Origin: Saccharophagus sp. K07
Lineage (GTDB): Bacteria > Pseudomonadota > Gammaproteobacteria > Pseudomonadales > Cellvibrionaceae
DNA: 64,000 nt
NCBI RefSeq assembly: GCF_014336955.1
Contig: NZ_QRAI01000005.1
Coordinates: 62,001 to 126,000, forward strand
Reading direction: 5' to 3'
Below the pieces are notes generated by a model that saw nothing but the letters and a program-made list of their open reading frames with translations, was not told where the DNA came from and did no database searches. The first letter of the stretch is position 1. Every line of letters begins with the position of its first letter. Both the position numbers and the translations under genes were made by a program. Of the stretch, positions 16,641 to 26,359 are shown piece by piece.

Positions 16641-19465
16641 TGTCCTCATACAAAGGAATGCGCTGGTTGAAATGCGACCTGCAGATGCAGACACCTGCGG
16701 ACGCGCGGCATTGGGCCGGAGACCGCCTCGAAGCCGGACAGGAGGCTGCCGCAGCGAAGGCATTTGCGGAAGCCTGTTATCAGCAGCGTCTGGATGTGGT
16801 GGGCATTACCGACCACAACTTTCTCAGCAAGGATTTCATTCCACACCTACAGGCTGCGTTCGCTGAGATTGAGCGAGAGTTCAGCCACAAGATCACCTTG
16901 TTTCCAGGGTTTGAACTTGAAGCAGATGTCGGTAAAGGAATGCATGTTCTTTGTCTTTTTGAGCCTGGAACAAGCACCGACGACATAGACCACATTTTAA
17001 CGGAATGCGGAGTTGGTAGACCTCGAATACAAAGTGAGCGGCTAGCTAAGTCAACAAAACGCCTGCCCGACATTTTAAGCGTTGTACAGAAACCCAATCC
17101 GGACGGCACATGGCGAGGAATCGTTATTGTCCCTCACGTTTTCGAAGACAGCCTTTTCGATAACGATCGGATTAGTGAATGGCTCCAGCAGGAGGAATAC
17201 CGAAACCCTGATCTTTTAGCCGTTGAGGTTCCCAAGCCCGTAAGTCGAATGAGCGATGCATTCCAGAAGCTGTTTCGCTCTGGTGACGATTGCTATGAAG
17301 ACTGGAAGCGCATTCGCCCCATTGCGACGATCATGTCCTCGGACAACAAGAAGCTGGTTGATCTCGATGAGCATCAAAAGCCGAAACCTAACAGCATTGG
17401 TTACCGGTACTCATGGTTGAAAATGTCGGAGCCCTCCATAGAGTCGCTCCGCCAGGCATTCCTCGACCACGAATCCCGCATCATTCTGCCGGAAGATGTA
17501 ACGACTGATACGCATCCCGCGCAGCGTGTTCGTCAGGCAACCATCAAATCAATCTCTATCAAGAATGTGGCGTTCCTGGCTGACCAGGTGGTGCATTTTT
17601 CCCCCAATTTGAACTGCGTCATCGGAGGGCGTGGCAGCGGGAAATCCACTCTGCTTGAATACCTGAGAATCATCCTCGGCAAGGATAAGACGAAGGATCT
17701 TGATGACGGGACAAAAGAGCGGATCAACCGGGTACGCGAGACGCTGAACCTACCCGGCGCAGAAGTTGAAGTGTGCTGGGTCAGCGCGGATGGCGTCGAG
17801 GATCGGATCGTTTGGCAAAACGGCAACCCCACAGTGCAGGGACGCGACCTGGCGGATCCTGAAACCTTTTTCAATAGCTTGCCTATTCGCTTTTACAGCC
17901 AGCAGCAGCTCAATCGCCTGACCGAATCGAAAGCCGATGAAGGAAGCGTTCGTCAGGCTCAGCGGTTACTGGAGTTGGTTGACGGATTCGCCAAAAACGA
18001 ACTGGATGAGCTGGCAGGCCGGGAGCACAAGCTCAAGCTGCAAATCCAGGACGCATTTTCCAATCTACGCAAGGCCAAGACGCTCGAAAAGGATTACCAG
18101 CGGCTCCAGCAAGAGCAGCAAGAACTGGACCGGCAATGGAAGGCACGAAGCGAGATTCAAGAGGATGCCCGCCGACACCAACTCCTCAAGGCCGAGGCAC
18201 GCTACCTCGAAGGGCTTTTAGGAACACCAGGCAAGCAGTTCACCGACGTTGCCTCCCTGGCAGAGACAATCGCCGCATCGCACGTAGCATTTCACGTCAC
18301 AGATTCAACTCACGCGACTTGGTTTAGGCAATTCGACGATAAGGTAAAGGCCGCCAAGGATGCGTTGGCCCGAACTATTCGGGATGCCGTCGAGCAATTC
18401 GAAGCCGCTGTCGAGGATCTTAAAGCCAGCGATCCGATGTGGAAGGCGATACGGGAGGAACTGGATCAGGCCGACGCCAAGTTCAGTGAAGCCTGTGCGG
18501 CTAAAGGTCTGACACCAGATGATGTTGGACATCTTCAGGAAATCAATCAAGCGCGCGCCAAGAAACAACGGGAGATTGATGAAATCGGTGCTGAAATCCA
18601 GCGGCTCAAAGACGCTGCGGGAGACACCGATAGGCTCATGCAGCAGTTGCACCAAATCTGGAGAGAACAATTTCAGAAGCGCGTTGAAGCCGCTGAACGA
18701 GCCAATGAACTCGCTGTGCTGAGGGAGGGGGCACAGCGTTTTATCGAAGTCACTGCAAAGTACCAGCAAGATCATACAAGTTTCCGGGAGCTCTGGGAGA
18801 GCTTTGCGCCCTCTGATAGGCGGACGCGGCTGGGCAAAAACTGGGAAAGCTGTGGGGAGATACTCTACACGCTGTTTACCGGGCAGGAAGATGCTGAGTC
18901 GCCTTGGCGAGTTCTGGAGGAGCGTTTGTCCGCGGAGCAAGGTTCAGCGGGTCCTGATTTTGGAGCAAGCAGCCAAGAGCTATTCCAGCACATCCAAAAC
19001 AATCTCGAACGTTGGGAAAATCTGCGCTGCTCTCGGGTGCAAGACACCGTTGATATGAAACTGTTTCGAGCGGACGGATCGACAGCAGGCAGCATCGCCG
19101 AAGGCTCCCTCTCTGACGGTCAGCGGAACACAGCAGCCCTGGCGCTGTTACTGGCGCAGGAAGGCGGGCCGTTGGTCATCGATCAACCTGAGGACGAATT
19201 GGACTCCAATTTCCTGTATCGGGAGCTGATTCCGATGCTGCGCAAAGTGAAATCGAAGCGTCAACTCATCATTGCTACGCACAATGCCAACTTGCCGGTA
19301 AACGGTGACGCCGAGCTGGTCTATGCCTTCGAAGCCCGAGACGGAAAAGGTGAAGCGCGTGCTTGCGGTGGACTTGACCAGGCGTCTGTCACCAAGGCTG
19401 TTCTCGACATCATGGAAGGGACGGAAGAAGCATTCCGCCGTAGACGTGAGAAATACCATTTTTGA
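16637..19465 (+). CDS. TrlF-family protein: PHP domain fused to SMC-like ATPase
   Basis: 942 residues, ATG 16637 after GGGAGG, overlapping pglX by four bases. Residues 1-290 form a PHP-type metallo-phosphoesterase domain (KCDLQMQTPAD, VVGITDHNFL, FPGFELEAD). An SMC/RecF-like ATPase follows: Walker A GGRGSGKSTLLEYL (about 330), a coiled-coil middle (about 440-720), signature SLSDGQRNTAALAL (about 820), Walker B VIDQPEDELDS and a C-terminal IIATHNANLP. PHP-SMC ATPases occur widely in defence islands and are thought to be nucleases or DNA sensors. It is not part of the standard BREX set; being sandwiched inside the operon suggests a cooperating effector. The first half is AT-richer than its neighbours. 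Confidence 0.85.
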   Translation: MMSSYKGMRWLKCDLQMQTPADARHWAGDRLEAGQEAAAAKAFAEACYQQRLDVVGITDHNFLSKDFIPHLQAAFAEIEREFSHKITLFPGFELEADVGKGMHVLCLFEPGTSTDDIDHILTECGVGRPRIQSERLAKSTKRLPDILSVVQKPNPDGTWRGIVIVPHVFEDSLFDNDRISEWLQQEEYRNPDLLAVEVPKPVSRMSDAFQKLFRSGDDCYEDWKRIRPIATIMSSDNKKLVDLDEHQKPKPNSIGYRYSWLKMSEPSIESLRQAFLDHESRIILPEDVTTDTHPAQRVRQATIKSISIKNVAFLADQVVHFSPNLNCVIGGRGSGKSTLLEYLRIILGKDKTKDLDDGTKERINRVRETLNLPGAEVEVCWVSADGVEDRIVWQNGNPTVQGRDLADPETFFNSLPIRFYSQQQLNRLTESKADEGSVRQAQRLLELVDGFAKNELDELAGREHKLKLQIQDAFSNLRKAKTLEKDYQRLQQEQQELDRQWKARSEIQEDARRHQLLKAEARYLEGLLGTPGKQFTDVASLAETIAASHVAFHVTDSTHATWFRQFDDKVKAAKDALARTIRDAVEQFEAAVEDLKASDPMWKAIREELDQADAKFSEACAAKGLTPDDVGHLQEINQARAKKQREIDEIGAEIQRLKDAAGDTDRLMQQLHQIWREQFQKRVEAAERANELAVLREGAQRFIEVTAKYQQDHTSFRELWESFAPSDRRTRLGKNWESCGEILYTLFTGQEDAESPWRVLEERLSAEQGSAGPDFGASSQELFQHIQNNLERWENLRCSRVQDTVDMKLFRADGSTAGSIAEGSLSDGQRNTAALALLLAQEGGPLVIDQPEDELDSNFLYRELIPMLRKVKSKRQLIIATHNANLPVNGDAELVYAFEARDGKGEARACGGLDQASVTKAVLDIMEGTEEAFRRRREKYHF

Positions 19466-19473
19466 GGCGTTAG

Positions 19474-21306
19474 ATGATTAAGTCCGTAAATAACTACCCG
19501 GTCTCGCAGCTCTTCGACATCGAAGCAGGCGTGGTTTATGCGATTCCGCGCTACCAGCGGGAGTACACATGGAACAAGGCTCAGTGGGAGTCGTTGTTTG
19601 ATGACGTACAAGAGAACGATCCTGGCTACTTCCTGGGTTCGATCATCTGCATCAACCAGACTACTGACACCTTGGCGGTGCAGCGGCTGGAGGTGGTGGA
19701 CGGCCAGCAGCGGCTGACGACGCTATCGCTGCTGTTTGCGGCGCTGTATCAGTCGCTGAAACTGCACGAAAAAGACCTGGATGACGACCAGCGCGTGGAG
19801 CTGATCAACCTCAAGCGAAAGCTCGTGCTGAAGAAGGGGGACGACCAGTTGCGCGTCATCCCTCAAATTCAGAACAACAACCAGAACGACTACCGTGCCG
19901 TCTTGTCCGACGTGGGCGTGATCAGCCCGTTCGATACACCAGCCTATGCGGGCAACCGCAAGATCTTCCGCGCCTTCCGTTACTTCCAGGGGCGTATCGA
20001 AGAGATGGTGGACAGCGAGAACGATCGCCTGGCGTCGATCATGGCCTTCCTCGACAAGGTGAGCCAGGCCTGCCTGGTGAAGATCGAGGTCGCCAGCCAC
20101 GCCGATGCCTACACGCTGTTCGAGTCGCTCAATAACCGGGGCATGCCGCTCACGGCCATTGACCTGATAAAGAACAAGCTGTTGTCGCGGCTGGAGACCA
20201 CCGAGCCCGGCAAGGTGGACCACTACTTCGACGTTTGGAACAAGCTGCTGGGGTATCTGGGCGACGACTACAGCGTCCAGGAGCGCTTCTTCCGGCACTA
20301 TTACAACGCGTTCAAGGACCCACTGAATGCACCGTTCCGCAAGGACGAGGACAAGAAGAAAGACCCCCTGGGTCCCGTGGCCACAAGGTCCAATCTGATC
20401 CAGATCTACGAGAAGCTGATCAACCAAGACGCCAAGCACCATCTGCAGGCCATTCGCTCCGCAGGTCAGTTGTATGCACTGATGCTGGGGCGTAACACTG
20501 ACGAGGCCTGGGCTCTGCTGGATAAGCCGTTGAAGGACCTGGACCGCATTCAGGGCGCCCCGTCTTACCTGTTGATGCTGTACCTGCTGGTGCGCCGTGA
20601 GGCGTTGGGGATCGACGTGGCGCAGCTGGAAGAGATCGCCCGGCTGCTGGTTTGCTTCTTCGTTCGACGCAACCTCACCGATACGCCGCCGACCCGTGAC
20701 CTGACGCGCCTCTTCATGGCCACCATCGACAAGGTGGCAGAGCTGCCGGGTGCAGCCGTGGTGAAGACAATTCGCGACGAACTGCTCGCGGTGTCTGTCA
20801 GCGACGAGACTTTCCGCAGCAAGCTTGAAGGCCCCATCTACGAGGAGAACGCCGGGGTCGCCCGGTTCGTGCTGTGCGCCTTAGCTGAGCAGAGTATGAC
20901 CAAGGAGACCTGGGTTGATCTTTGGAAGTACGAAGGCAAACAATTCGTGTGGACCATCGAACACATCTTCCCACAGGGCGACAACATCCCTGCGTCGTGG
21001 GTGACGATGATCGCGGGCGGAGATGAGAAGAAGGCGAAAGCAATTCAGGAAACGCATGTCCACAAGCTGGGCAACCTGACGATCTCCGGCTTCAATAGCG
21101 CGCTCGGCAACAAGAGCTTCAAAGAGAAACGCGACCGCACTGACAGCAAGGGCCGTGAGGTTGGCTACAAGAACGGGCTCAAGCTCAACGCCGAGTTGGC
21201 AACGGCCGAGGCATGGAGCGTGGAGCAGATCGATGCGCGGACCACCACGCTAGTTAACCAGGTGATGAATCTCTTCGCCATGACGGAGGCTCATTCATGC
21301 GCGTGA
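19474..21306 (+). CDS. DUF262/HNH protein, GmrSD/BrxU-like type IV restriction enzyme
   Basis: 610 residues. The N-terminal DUF262 (GmrS-like, ParB-fold) domain has YAIPRYQREYTWNK and the DGQQRLTTL motif (about residue 90), which use nucleotide hydrolysis. The C-terminal DUF1524 (GmrD-like) domain has the His-Asn nuclease motif: TIEHIFPQGD (about 495) and HKLGNLTISGFNSALGN (about 530). GmrSD/BrxU enzymes cut phage DNA with modified cytosines, which escape BREX. This complements BREX against modified phages. It starts eight bases after the TrlF gene and overlaps pglZ by ten bases. The target modification is not readable from sequence. Confidence 0.88.
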   Translation: MIKSVNNYPVSQLFDIEAGVVYAIPRYQREYTWNKAQWESLFDDVQENDPGYFLGSIICINQTTDTLAVQRLEVVDGQQRLTTLSLLFAALYQSLKLHEKDLDDDQRVELINLKRKLVLKKGDDQLRVIPQIQNNNQNDYRAVLSDVGVISPFDTPAYAGNRKIFRAFRYFQGRIEEMVDSENDRLASIMAFLDKVSQACLVKIEVASHADAYTLFESLNNRGMPLTAIDLIKNKLLSRLETTEPGKVDHYFDVWNKLLGYLGDDYSVQERFFRHYYNAFKDPLNAPFRKDEDKKKDPLGPVATRSNLIQIYEKLINQDAKHHLQAIRSAGQLYALMLGRNTDEAWALLDKPLKDLDRIQGAPSYLLMLYLLVRREALGIDVAQLEEIARLLVCFFVRRNLTDTPPTRDLTRLFMATIDKVAELPGAAVVKTIRDELLAVSVSDETFRSKLEGPIYEENAGVARFVLCALAEQSMTKETWVDLWKYEGKQFVWTIEHIFPQGDNIPASWVTMIAGGDEKKAKAIQETHVHKLGNLTISGFNSALGNKSFKEKRDRTDSKGREVGYKNGLKLNAELATAEAWSVEQIDARTTTLVNQVMNLFAMTEAHSCA

Positions 21307-23639
21307 TCGAACATCTGGTCAAGACCCTGCGCGACTCGGCAATCTTCAACCCTGAAGTCCAAGTCGCGCCCTCGTGCATCTTGTGGCCCGACAAGGACCG
21401 CCAGTGGGAGGCGGTGATTCCACGCCTGCAGAGCGAATTGGGAGAACTGCTTGTGCTGGGCGACTACGCGCCCGAGAAGCGCATGGGGCCGGCCATCTGG
21501 CTGCGTTGCGTGATTGCGGGAAAGGCCCCTGATGTCACTTTGCCAGCCGACCGCGTGCCGGTGCTCTACCTGCCTGGCGTGAGCCGCCAGGACCTTCGGG
21601 CGATCGAAGACTGCCCCGAGCTCTTGAAGCCCTTGGCCGAGCTGCAATACCGGGGCGTGATCTGGTCGCAGGCGAATGCCAAGGACTGGACCATCATGGC
21701 CTTCCTGAAGTCCGACCAAGGCGGCATGGGTCTGGATGTGGCCCAGGACAACGACTCCAGGAACGCCATGCAACTGGCGCTGTACCGGCTGTTGGACGAA
21801 GAGCTTGAATTGCTGAAAGGCAAGCGGCTGGGCAAAGACTACTTCAACACCCTGCTGACCGGCGGTGACCCGGTGCGTGACCTGCTGCAGTGGCTGAATC
21901 TGGGCGACGCGTTTCAGACCTCGCGCGGCGCCAACGAGTGGAAGGCCTTTGTGGAGGTTTGCAAGTCGCAGCTTGCGTTCAATCCCCAGGCCGATGGCGT
22001 GCTGGCTGGTGCCAGCAAGCTGGCGATGCGCGAAGGGCCCTGGCATTCGGTGTGGGAGCGCTATAGCGAGGCGCCAAAGCGTTACCCCAACATCCCGAAC
22101 CGAATCCGCCAATGCAAGCCGCCACTGTTTGACCTCTTCGCCACGGCTGAATCGGCGGGTGGTTGGCCGCAATGGAACGAGGAACAGGAGCAAGCGCTTC
22201 AACGTGACTTGCTCGCCTTAAGCCATATGCCGGCGCACGAAGCCAGGAAGCGCGTGTTGGAGCTTGAGAAGGTACATGCGCAACGCCGCGAATTGGTGTG
22301 GGCTGAGCTGGGTGAGTCGCCGCTGGCTTTGGCTGTAAAGCACCTGGCAGTGGTTGCAGAGGTAACCAAGACGGCGTTGGCGGCCGGCTCGGTTGCGGAC
22401 TTGCAGGCGGGGTATGCCACGCAGGGCTGGCGTGCAGACGATGCGGTTTTGTCAGCACTGGCGTGCGTAGACAAAGCGGCGGATGTTGATGCGGTGACGG
22501 CTGCAGTGCGGGCGATCTATCTGCCCTGGCTGGAGGAGTCGGCGCGCTACCTGCAAAAGCTGGTCGATGGATCGAGCTACCCCGGTGGAACGATCGCCAG
22601 TGCCAAGGCCTTCGCCGCCTCCAAGGGCGAGTGCGTGCTGTTCGTGGATGGCCTGCGCTTTGACACGGCCCGCCGTCTCTCTGCCATCCTGGAGGCACGC
22701 GGTTGCCAGGTAGCGGAGGCCATGAGTTGGACAGCGCTGCCCAGCGTAACCGCAACTGGCAAGGCGGCTGTTTCGCCAGTGCGAACCAAGATCAGCGGTG
22801 CCGACGACTGTGATGACTTCGAGCCTTGCGTCGCTGCCACCGGTCAGTCCCTCAAGGGTGGTTACCACCTGAAGAAGCTGCTGAACGACAACCATTGGAA
22901 AGTGCTGGACCGTACCGAAAGCGGCGATGGTCAGGGCAACGCGTGGTGCGAATTTGGCGACATCGACAGCGAGGGGCATGCACGCGGCTGGAAGCTTGCC
23001 AAGCATATCGACCTGCTTCTTGCCGAGATTGCAGAACGCATCGGAGCTTTGTTGGCTGCCGGTTGGAACAGCGTCAGGGTGGTGACCGACCATGGCTGGC
23101 TACTCATGCCGGGCAAGTTACCCACGATTCAGATGTCCAAGGACCTCACTGACAACAAATGGGGGCGCTGCGCCTCGATCAAGCCAGGCGCTTCTACCGG
23201 GGAGCGCTTGTACCCTTGGTATTGGAACCCCAATCAGCAGTTCGCGCTGGCTGACGGGGTGAGCTGCTATGGAAAATCGGTGGATTACAACCACGGCGGA
23301 TTGAGTTTGCAGGAGTGTCTGACGCTGGAGTTGATGGTGACCCGAAGGGAGAGCGCTTCAGCACAGCAGGTGGTCGAGGTCACCGATATCGCCTGGAAGG
23401 GCTTGCGCTGCACGGTGGCTGTGGATGGTCAGTACGCGAATCTGTCCCTGGATATTCGCACCCAGGCTGGCGACCCGGCGTCTAGCGTGGTCGTGAGCGT
23501 GAAGCCGCTCAAGGACAACGGTACCGCGTCGGTGGTGGTTGAGAACGAAGAATTGCAAGGCCGCGCGGCGTCTCTGGTTCTGCTCAGTGCATCGGGCGAG
23601 CTGGTGGCCGAGGCAAACACCGTAATCGGCGGAGAATGA
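21297..23639 (+). CDS. pglZ: PglZ, alkaline-phosphatase-fold BREX protein
   Basis: 780 residues from ATG 21297, with GGAGG seven bases upstream and inside the end of the DUF262 gene. The PglZ domain is recognised by FVDGLRFDTARRLSAIL (about 455), the SWTALPSVTATGKAAVSP segment, and VVTDHGWLLMPG (about 598), which hold the metal-binding Asp and His of the phosphatase superfamily. PglZ is the hallmark BREX protein and is essential for protection. Length is normal for type 1. Confidence 0.93.
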   Translation: MRVIEHLVKTLRDSAIFNPEVQVAPSCILWPDKDRQWEAVIPRLQSELGELLVLGDYAPEKRMGPAIWLRCVIAGKAPDVTLPADRVPVLYLPGVSRQDLRAIEDCPELLKPLAELQYRGVIWSQANAKDWTIMAFLKSDQGGMGLDVAQDNDSRNAMQLALYRLLDEELELLKGKRLGKDYFNTLLTGGDPVRDLLQWLNLGDAFQTSRGANEWKAFVEVCKSQLAFNPQADGVLAGASKLAMREGPWHSVWERYSEAPKRYPNIPNRIRQCKPPLFDLFATAESAGGWPQWNEEQEQALQRDLLALSHMPAHEARKRVLELEKVHAQRRELVWAELGESPLALAVKHLAVVAEVTKTALAAGSVADLQAGYATQGWRADDAVLSALACVDKAADVDAVTAAVRAIYLPWLEESARYLQKLVDGSSYPGGTIASAKAFAASKGECVLFVDGLRFDTARRLSAILEARGCQVAEAMSWTALPSVTATGKAAVSPVRTKISGADDCDDFEPCVAATGQSLKGGYHLKKLLNDNHWKVLDRTESGDGQGNAWCEFGDIDSEGHARGWKLAKHIDLLLAEIAERIGALLAAGWNSVRVVTDHGWLLMPGKLPTIQMSKDLTDNKWGRCASIKPGASTGERLYPWYWNPNQQFALADGVSCYGKSVDYNHGGLSLQECLTLELMVTRRESASAQQVVEVTDIAWKGLRCTVAVDGQYANLSLDIRTQAGDPASSVVVSVKPLKDNGTASVVVENEELQGRAASLVLLSASGELVAEANTVIGGE

Positions 23640-23642
23640 CGA

Positions 23643-25691
23643 ATGATTGAATTGGATCAGATAGACAAGAAAGCAGCCTCGGTGCTAGACGGGTATCTGG
23701 TCCGGAAAGACTTGGTCCGCACCTTTAGTCGGCAATTTCCGGTACCTACCTACGTTGTCGAGTTCATGCTCGGGCGTTATTGCGCCAGCACGGATCAGGA
23801 GGAGATCGACGAGGGACTAGAGATCGTTCAGCGCCAGCTCAAGTCCCGCACGGTCCGCGCCGGCGAGGAGGAGCTGTTCAAGGCAAGGGCGCTAGAAACT
23901 GGTGAGGTGAAAATCATCGACCTGGTGACGGCACGCGTGGACAACAAGGGCGAGTACGTTGCCAGCCTGCCCAGTCTGCGGCTGACGGATGTACGAATCA
24001 GCAGTGAGCTCGTCAACCAACACGAACGCATGTTGACCGGTGGCTTCTATGCCGAACTGGGCGTGACGTTCGATGTGGCCATCGCCCAGGAGGCCAAAGG
24101 GCGTCCGTTTGGGATCACCTCCCTGCGCGAGATTCAGCTATCGAAACGCGACGTGCTGGAGACACTGTCCAAGGCACGCGCCGAATTCACGAGCGAGGAG
24201 TGGAAGTCGTTTCTGCTCCGGTCCATTGGGATTGAACCCACGGGTTTGACCGAGCGGCAAAAGAATGCGTTTCTGCTGCGCATGGTGCCGTTCGTCGAAC
24301 GCAACTACAACCTGGTTGAACTTGGGCCTCGCGGCACCGGCAAGAGTCATCTGTTCCAGCAGGTCTCGCCCTATGCGCACCTTGTATCAGGTGGCAAAGC
24401 TACCGTTGCCAAGATGTTCGTGGAGAACACGGCCAGAGGTCGTAGGGGCTTGGTTTGCCAATACGACGTGGTCTGCTTCGATGAGGTGTCGGGCATCTCC
24501 TTCGACCAGAAGGATGGCGTGAACATCATGAAGGGCTACATGGAGTCCGGTGAGTTCAGCCGAGGCAAAGAGAGCATCCGCGCCGACGGCAGCATCGTGA
24601 TGGTCGGCAACTTCGACGTCGATGTAGAACATCAGCAGCGCATTGGGCACTTGTTTGGCCCCATGCCGCCGGAGATGCGTGACGACACCGCCTTTATGGA
24701 CCGCATCCATGCGTTCTTGCCGGGTTGGGATGTGCCCAAGATCAACAAGGATCTGGTCACCAACCACTTCGGCCTGGTCAGCGACTTCCTGTCCGAGTGC
24801 TGGAGCCAGCTTCGGAACCAGAGTCGGGTGAGCGAATTGCAGAACCGCGTCTTCTTTGGCGGTGCTCTGTCTGGCCGCGACACCAATGCGGTCAACAAGA
24901 CGGTCAGCGGTTTGCTCAAGCTGTTGTATCCGAGCTCGGACACCCCAGTTCCGGACGAAGACCTGGAATGGGCTGTTCGCATCGCTATGGAGGCTCGGCG
25001 CCGCGTAAAAGAGCAGCAAAAGCGTGTGGGCGCTGCCGAGTTTCGCAATACGCACTTCAGCTACATCATGGGCACCGACGGCGTGGAGAAGTTTGTCTCG
25101 ACGCCTGAGCTGCAAAGCGACAACAGTATTGGCGGCGACCCACTGGAGCCAGGTCAGGTGTGGGCCATCAGCCCGGGAGGCGGCGAAGAAAACCCGGGCC
25201 TCTACCGCATTGAGGTCAATGAAGGCCCAGGCTCCGGTGTGAAGGTGCTTAACAAGCCCATTCCTCCTGCGTTCCGCGAAAGCATCGGCTTTGCCGAACA
25301 GAACCTGTACGCCAGGTCCATGCAATTGGTGGGGGACAAAGACCCCAGGCAGCACGAGTTCACGGTACAGCTTCGGGCGTTTGACGCGGCAAAGTCAGGT
25401 GCCAAGCTTGGTGTGGCCTCTTTGGTCGCCCTATGCACGTCACTGTTGAAGCGAAGCGTGCGTGGTGGCTTGATCATTGTTGGCGAGATCAACCTCGGGG
25501 GCTCGATTGAACCGATCCACAACGCGGTCACGATTGCCGAGATCGCGGTTGAGAAAGGCGCGACTTCGCTACTGATGCCGGTGGCGTGCCGGCGTCAGTT
25601 GGTCGATTTGTCCGACGACATGGCGACCAAAATCGACATCCAGTTCTACTCCGACGCCCGCGATGCGTTGTTGAAAACCATGGCCGAATGA
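23643..25691 (+). CDS. brxL: BrxL, Lon-like AAA ATPase of BREX
   Basis: 682 residues, three bases after pglZ, with GGCGGAG before ATG 23643. The N-terminus (LDQIDKKAASVLDGYLVRKD) is typical; AAA core has Walker A GPRGTGKSHLFQ (about 225) and Walker B VVCFDEVSGISF; the C-terminus (about 580-682) has a Lon-protease-like fold (GGLIIVGEINLGGSIEPIHN). BrxL forms ring assemblies on DNA and is required for phage exclusion. It marks the system as type 1 and is the last core gene. Confidence 0.94.
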   Translation: MIELDQIDKKAASVLDGYLVRKDLVRTFSRQFPVPTYVVEFMLGRYCASTDQEEIDEGLEIVQRQLKSRTVRAGEEELFKARALETGEVKIIDLVTARVDNKGEYVASLPSLRLTDVRISSELVNQHERMLTGGFYAELGVTFDVAIAQEAKGRPFGITSLREIQLSKRDVLETLSKARAEFTSEEWKSFLLRSIGIEPTGLTERQKNAFLLRMVPFVERNYNLVELGPRGTGKSHLFQQVSPYAHLVSGGKATVAKMFVENTARGRRGLVCQYDVVCFDEVSGISFDQKDGVNIMKGYMESGEFSRGKESIRADGSIVMVGNFDVDVEHQQRIGHLFGPMPPEMRDDTAFMDRIHAFLPGWDVPKINKDLVTNHFGLVSDFLSECWSQLRNQSRVSELQNRVFFGGALSGRDTNAVNKTVSGLLKLLYPSSDTPVPDEDLEWAVRIAMEARRRVKEQQKRVGAAEFRNTHFSYIMGTDGVEKFVSTPELQSDNSIGGDPLEPGQVWAISPGGGEENPGLYRIEVNEGPGSGVKVLNKPIPPAFRESIGFAEQNLYARSMQLVGDKDPRQHEFTVQLRAFDAAKSGAKLGVASLVALCTSLLKRSVRGGLIIVGEINLGGSIEPIHNAVTIAEIAVEKGATSLLMPVACRRQLVDLSDDMATKIDIQFYSDARDALLKTMAE

Positions 25692-26133
25692 CCCAAGAGG
25701 ACAAACACCATGGCACTTAACCTTGGGTTGGTGCAAACCTCATGCTGCGGTCAGAAGGGCCGAGTAACCAGTTCGTCGCTTTGCAAGACACGAAATGAGA
25801 GTGGAACTTGCCTGGAGCACCCGAATGGCAATGCTGAACAAATCGGCCGAACCTTGTTTCATCTCCGATGGTCCACCATCAAGTGACCTACCGATCCCGC
25901 CGCATCGGACGATGAACTTGGCGCAAATCCTTGCGAGCCTTACCGATGACGAGTTGGAGAGGTGGCCAGGCAGCTTGGTCAGCACAGAACTGGAGAAGCG
26001 GCGTGCGACTGTAGATGGGACGTCATCCCGTGGGTAGCTCAACTTCCTCTTGGTGTTGAATGGTATTTTTCATGGCATTGCTCGGCTGTGCATTACTAAT
26101 GCATTGATATTCTTGAGGATTTTTGTGAAAACA
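25692..26133. other. Island tail with two possible small genes
   Basis: A 58-codon frame at 25710-25886 starts nine bases after AAGAGG and codes for a cysteine-containing peptide (MALNLGLVQTSCCG). An overlapping frame, 25795-26037 or 25912-26037, contains a hydrophilic segment (LASLTDDELERWPGSLV). Neither resembles a known family. Composition changes from GC-rich to AT-rich at about 26040. These may be decayed remnants of the island's right end. Confidence 0.35.
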
Positions 26134-26136
26134 ATA

Positions 26137-26148
26137 ATCGAGTGGGAA
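26137..26148 (+). other. Putative attR core
   Basis: ATCGAGTGGGAA matches the left core at 80-91 in 11 of 12 bases and lies where composition switches to that of the host. The expected stop codon right after it is missing (AAAAAA follows), so if this was the original guaA tail, it has since mutated or the crossover lay elsewhere. Confidence 0.55.
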
Positions 26149-26165
26149 AAAATTGTTGGATATAA

Positions 26166-26191
26166 AAGCCCGCTTATGCGGGCTTTTTTTT
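26166..26191 (+). terminator. Terminator beyond attR, probably the original guaA terminator
   Basis: AAGCCCGC-TTAT-GCGGGCTT followed by TTTTTT. It starts 18 bases after the attR core and closely resembles the hairpin behind guaA at 142-167, as expected if the island split guaA from its own terminator. Confidence 0.8.
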
Positions 26192-26236
26192 GGTCTATTG
26201 ATCTTCACAAAAAGAAATTTATCTTGAGAAGCCCCG

Positions 26237-26286
26237 GTGTCCGCTCAATCAAAACAAGCAGATAGCGGACACATTTTGCGGACACA
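26237..26286. promoter_or_regulatory. Repeated GCGGACA boxes, candidate activator sites
   Basis: GTGTCCGCT (26237-26245) and AGCGGACAC (26264-26272) are perfect inverted 9-mers; GCGGACACAT occurs again 13 bases on (26278-26287). They lie 75-125 bases before a -24/-12 promoter, the usual distance for an NtrC-type enhancer site. The likely binder is the response regulator encoded at 31041-32395 in the same operon. Confidence 0.55.
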
Positions 26287-26359
26287 TGTGCATGGCGTAA
26301 AGCCGTTACTTGCTTAAATAATTTCTTTAAAAACATCTATTTACTAATTTTTTGTCTAT

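Noticed and set aside
26093-26265. Extension of a guaA-like tail reading IIEWEKIVG
   Set aside because: Only the att core resembles guaA; upstream residues do not match the GMP synthase C-terminus, so no second guaA fragment is called.
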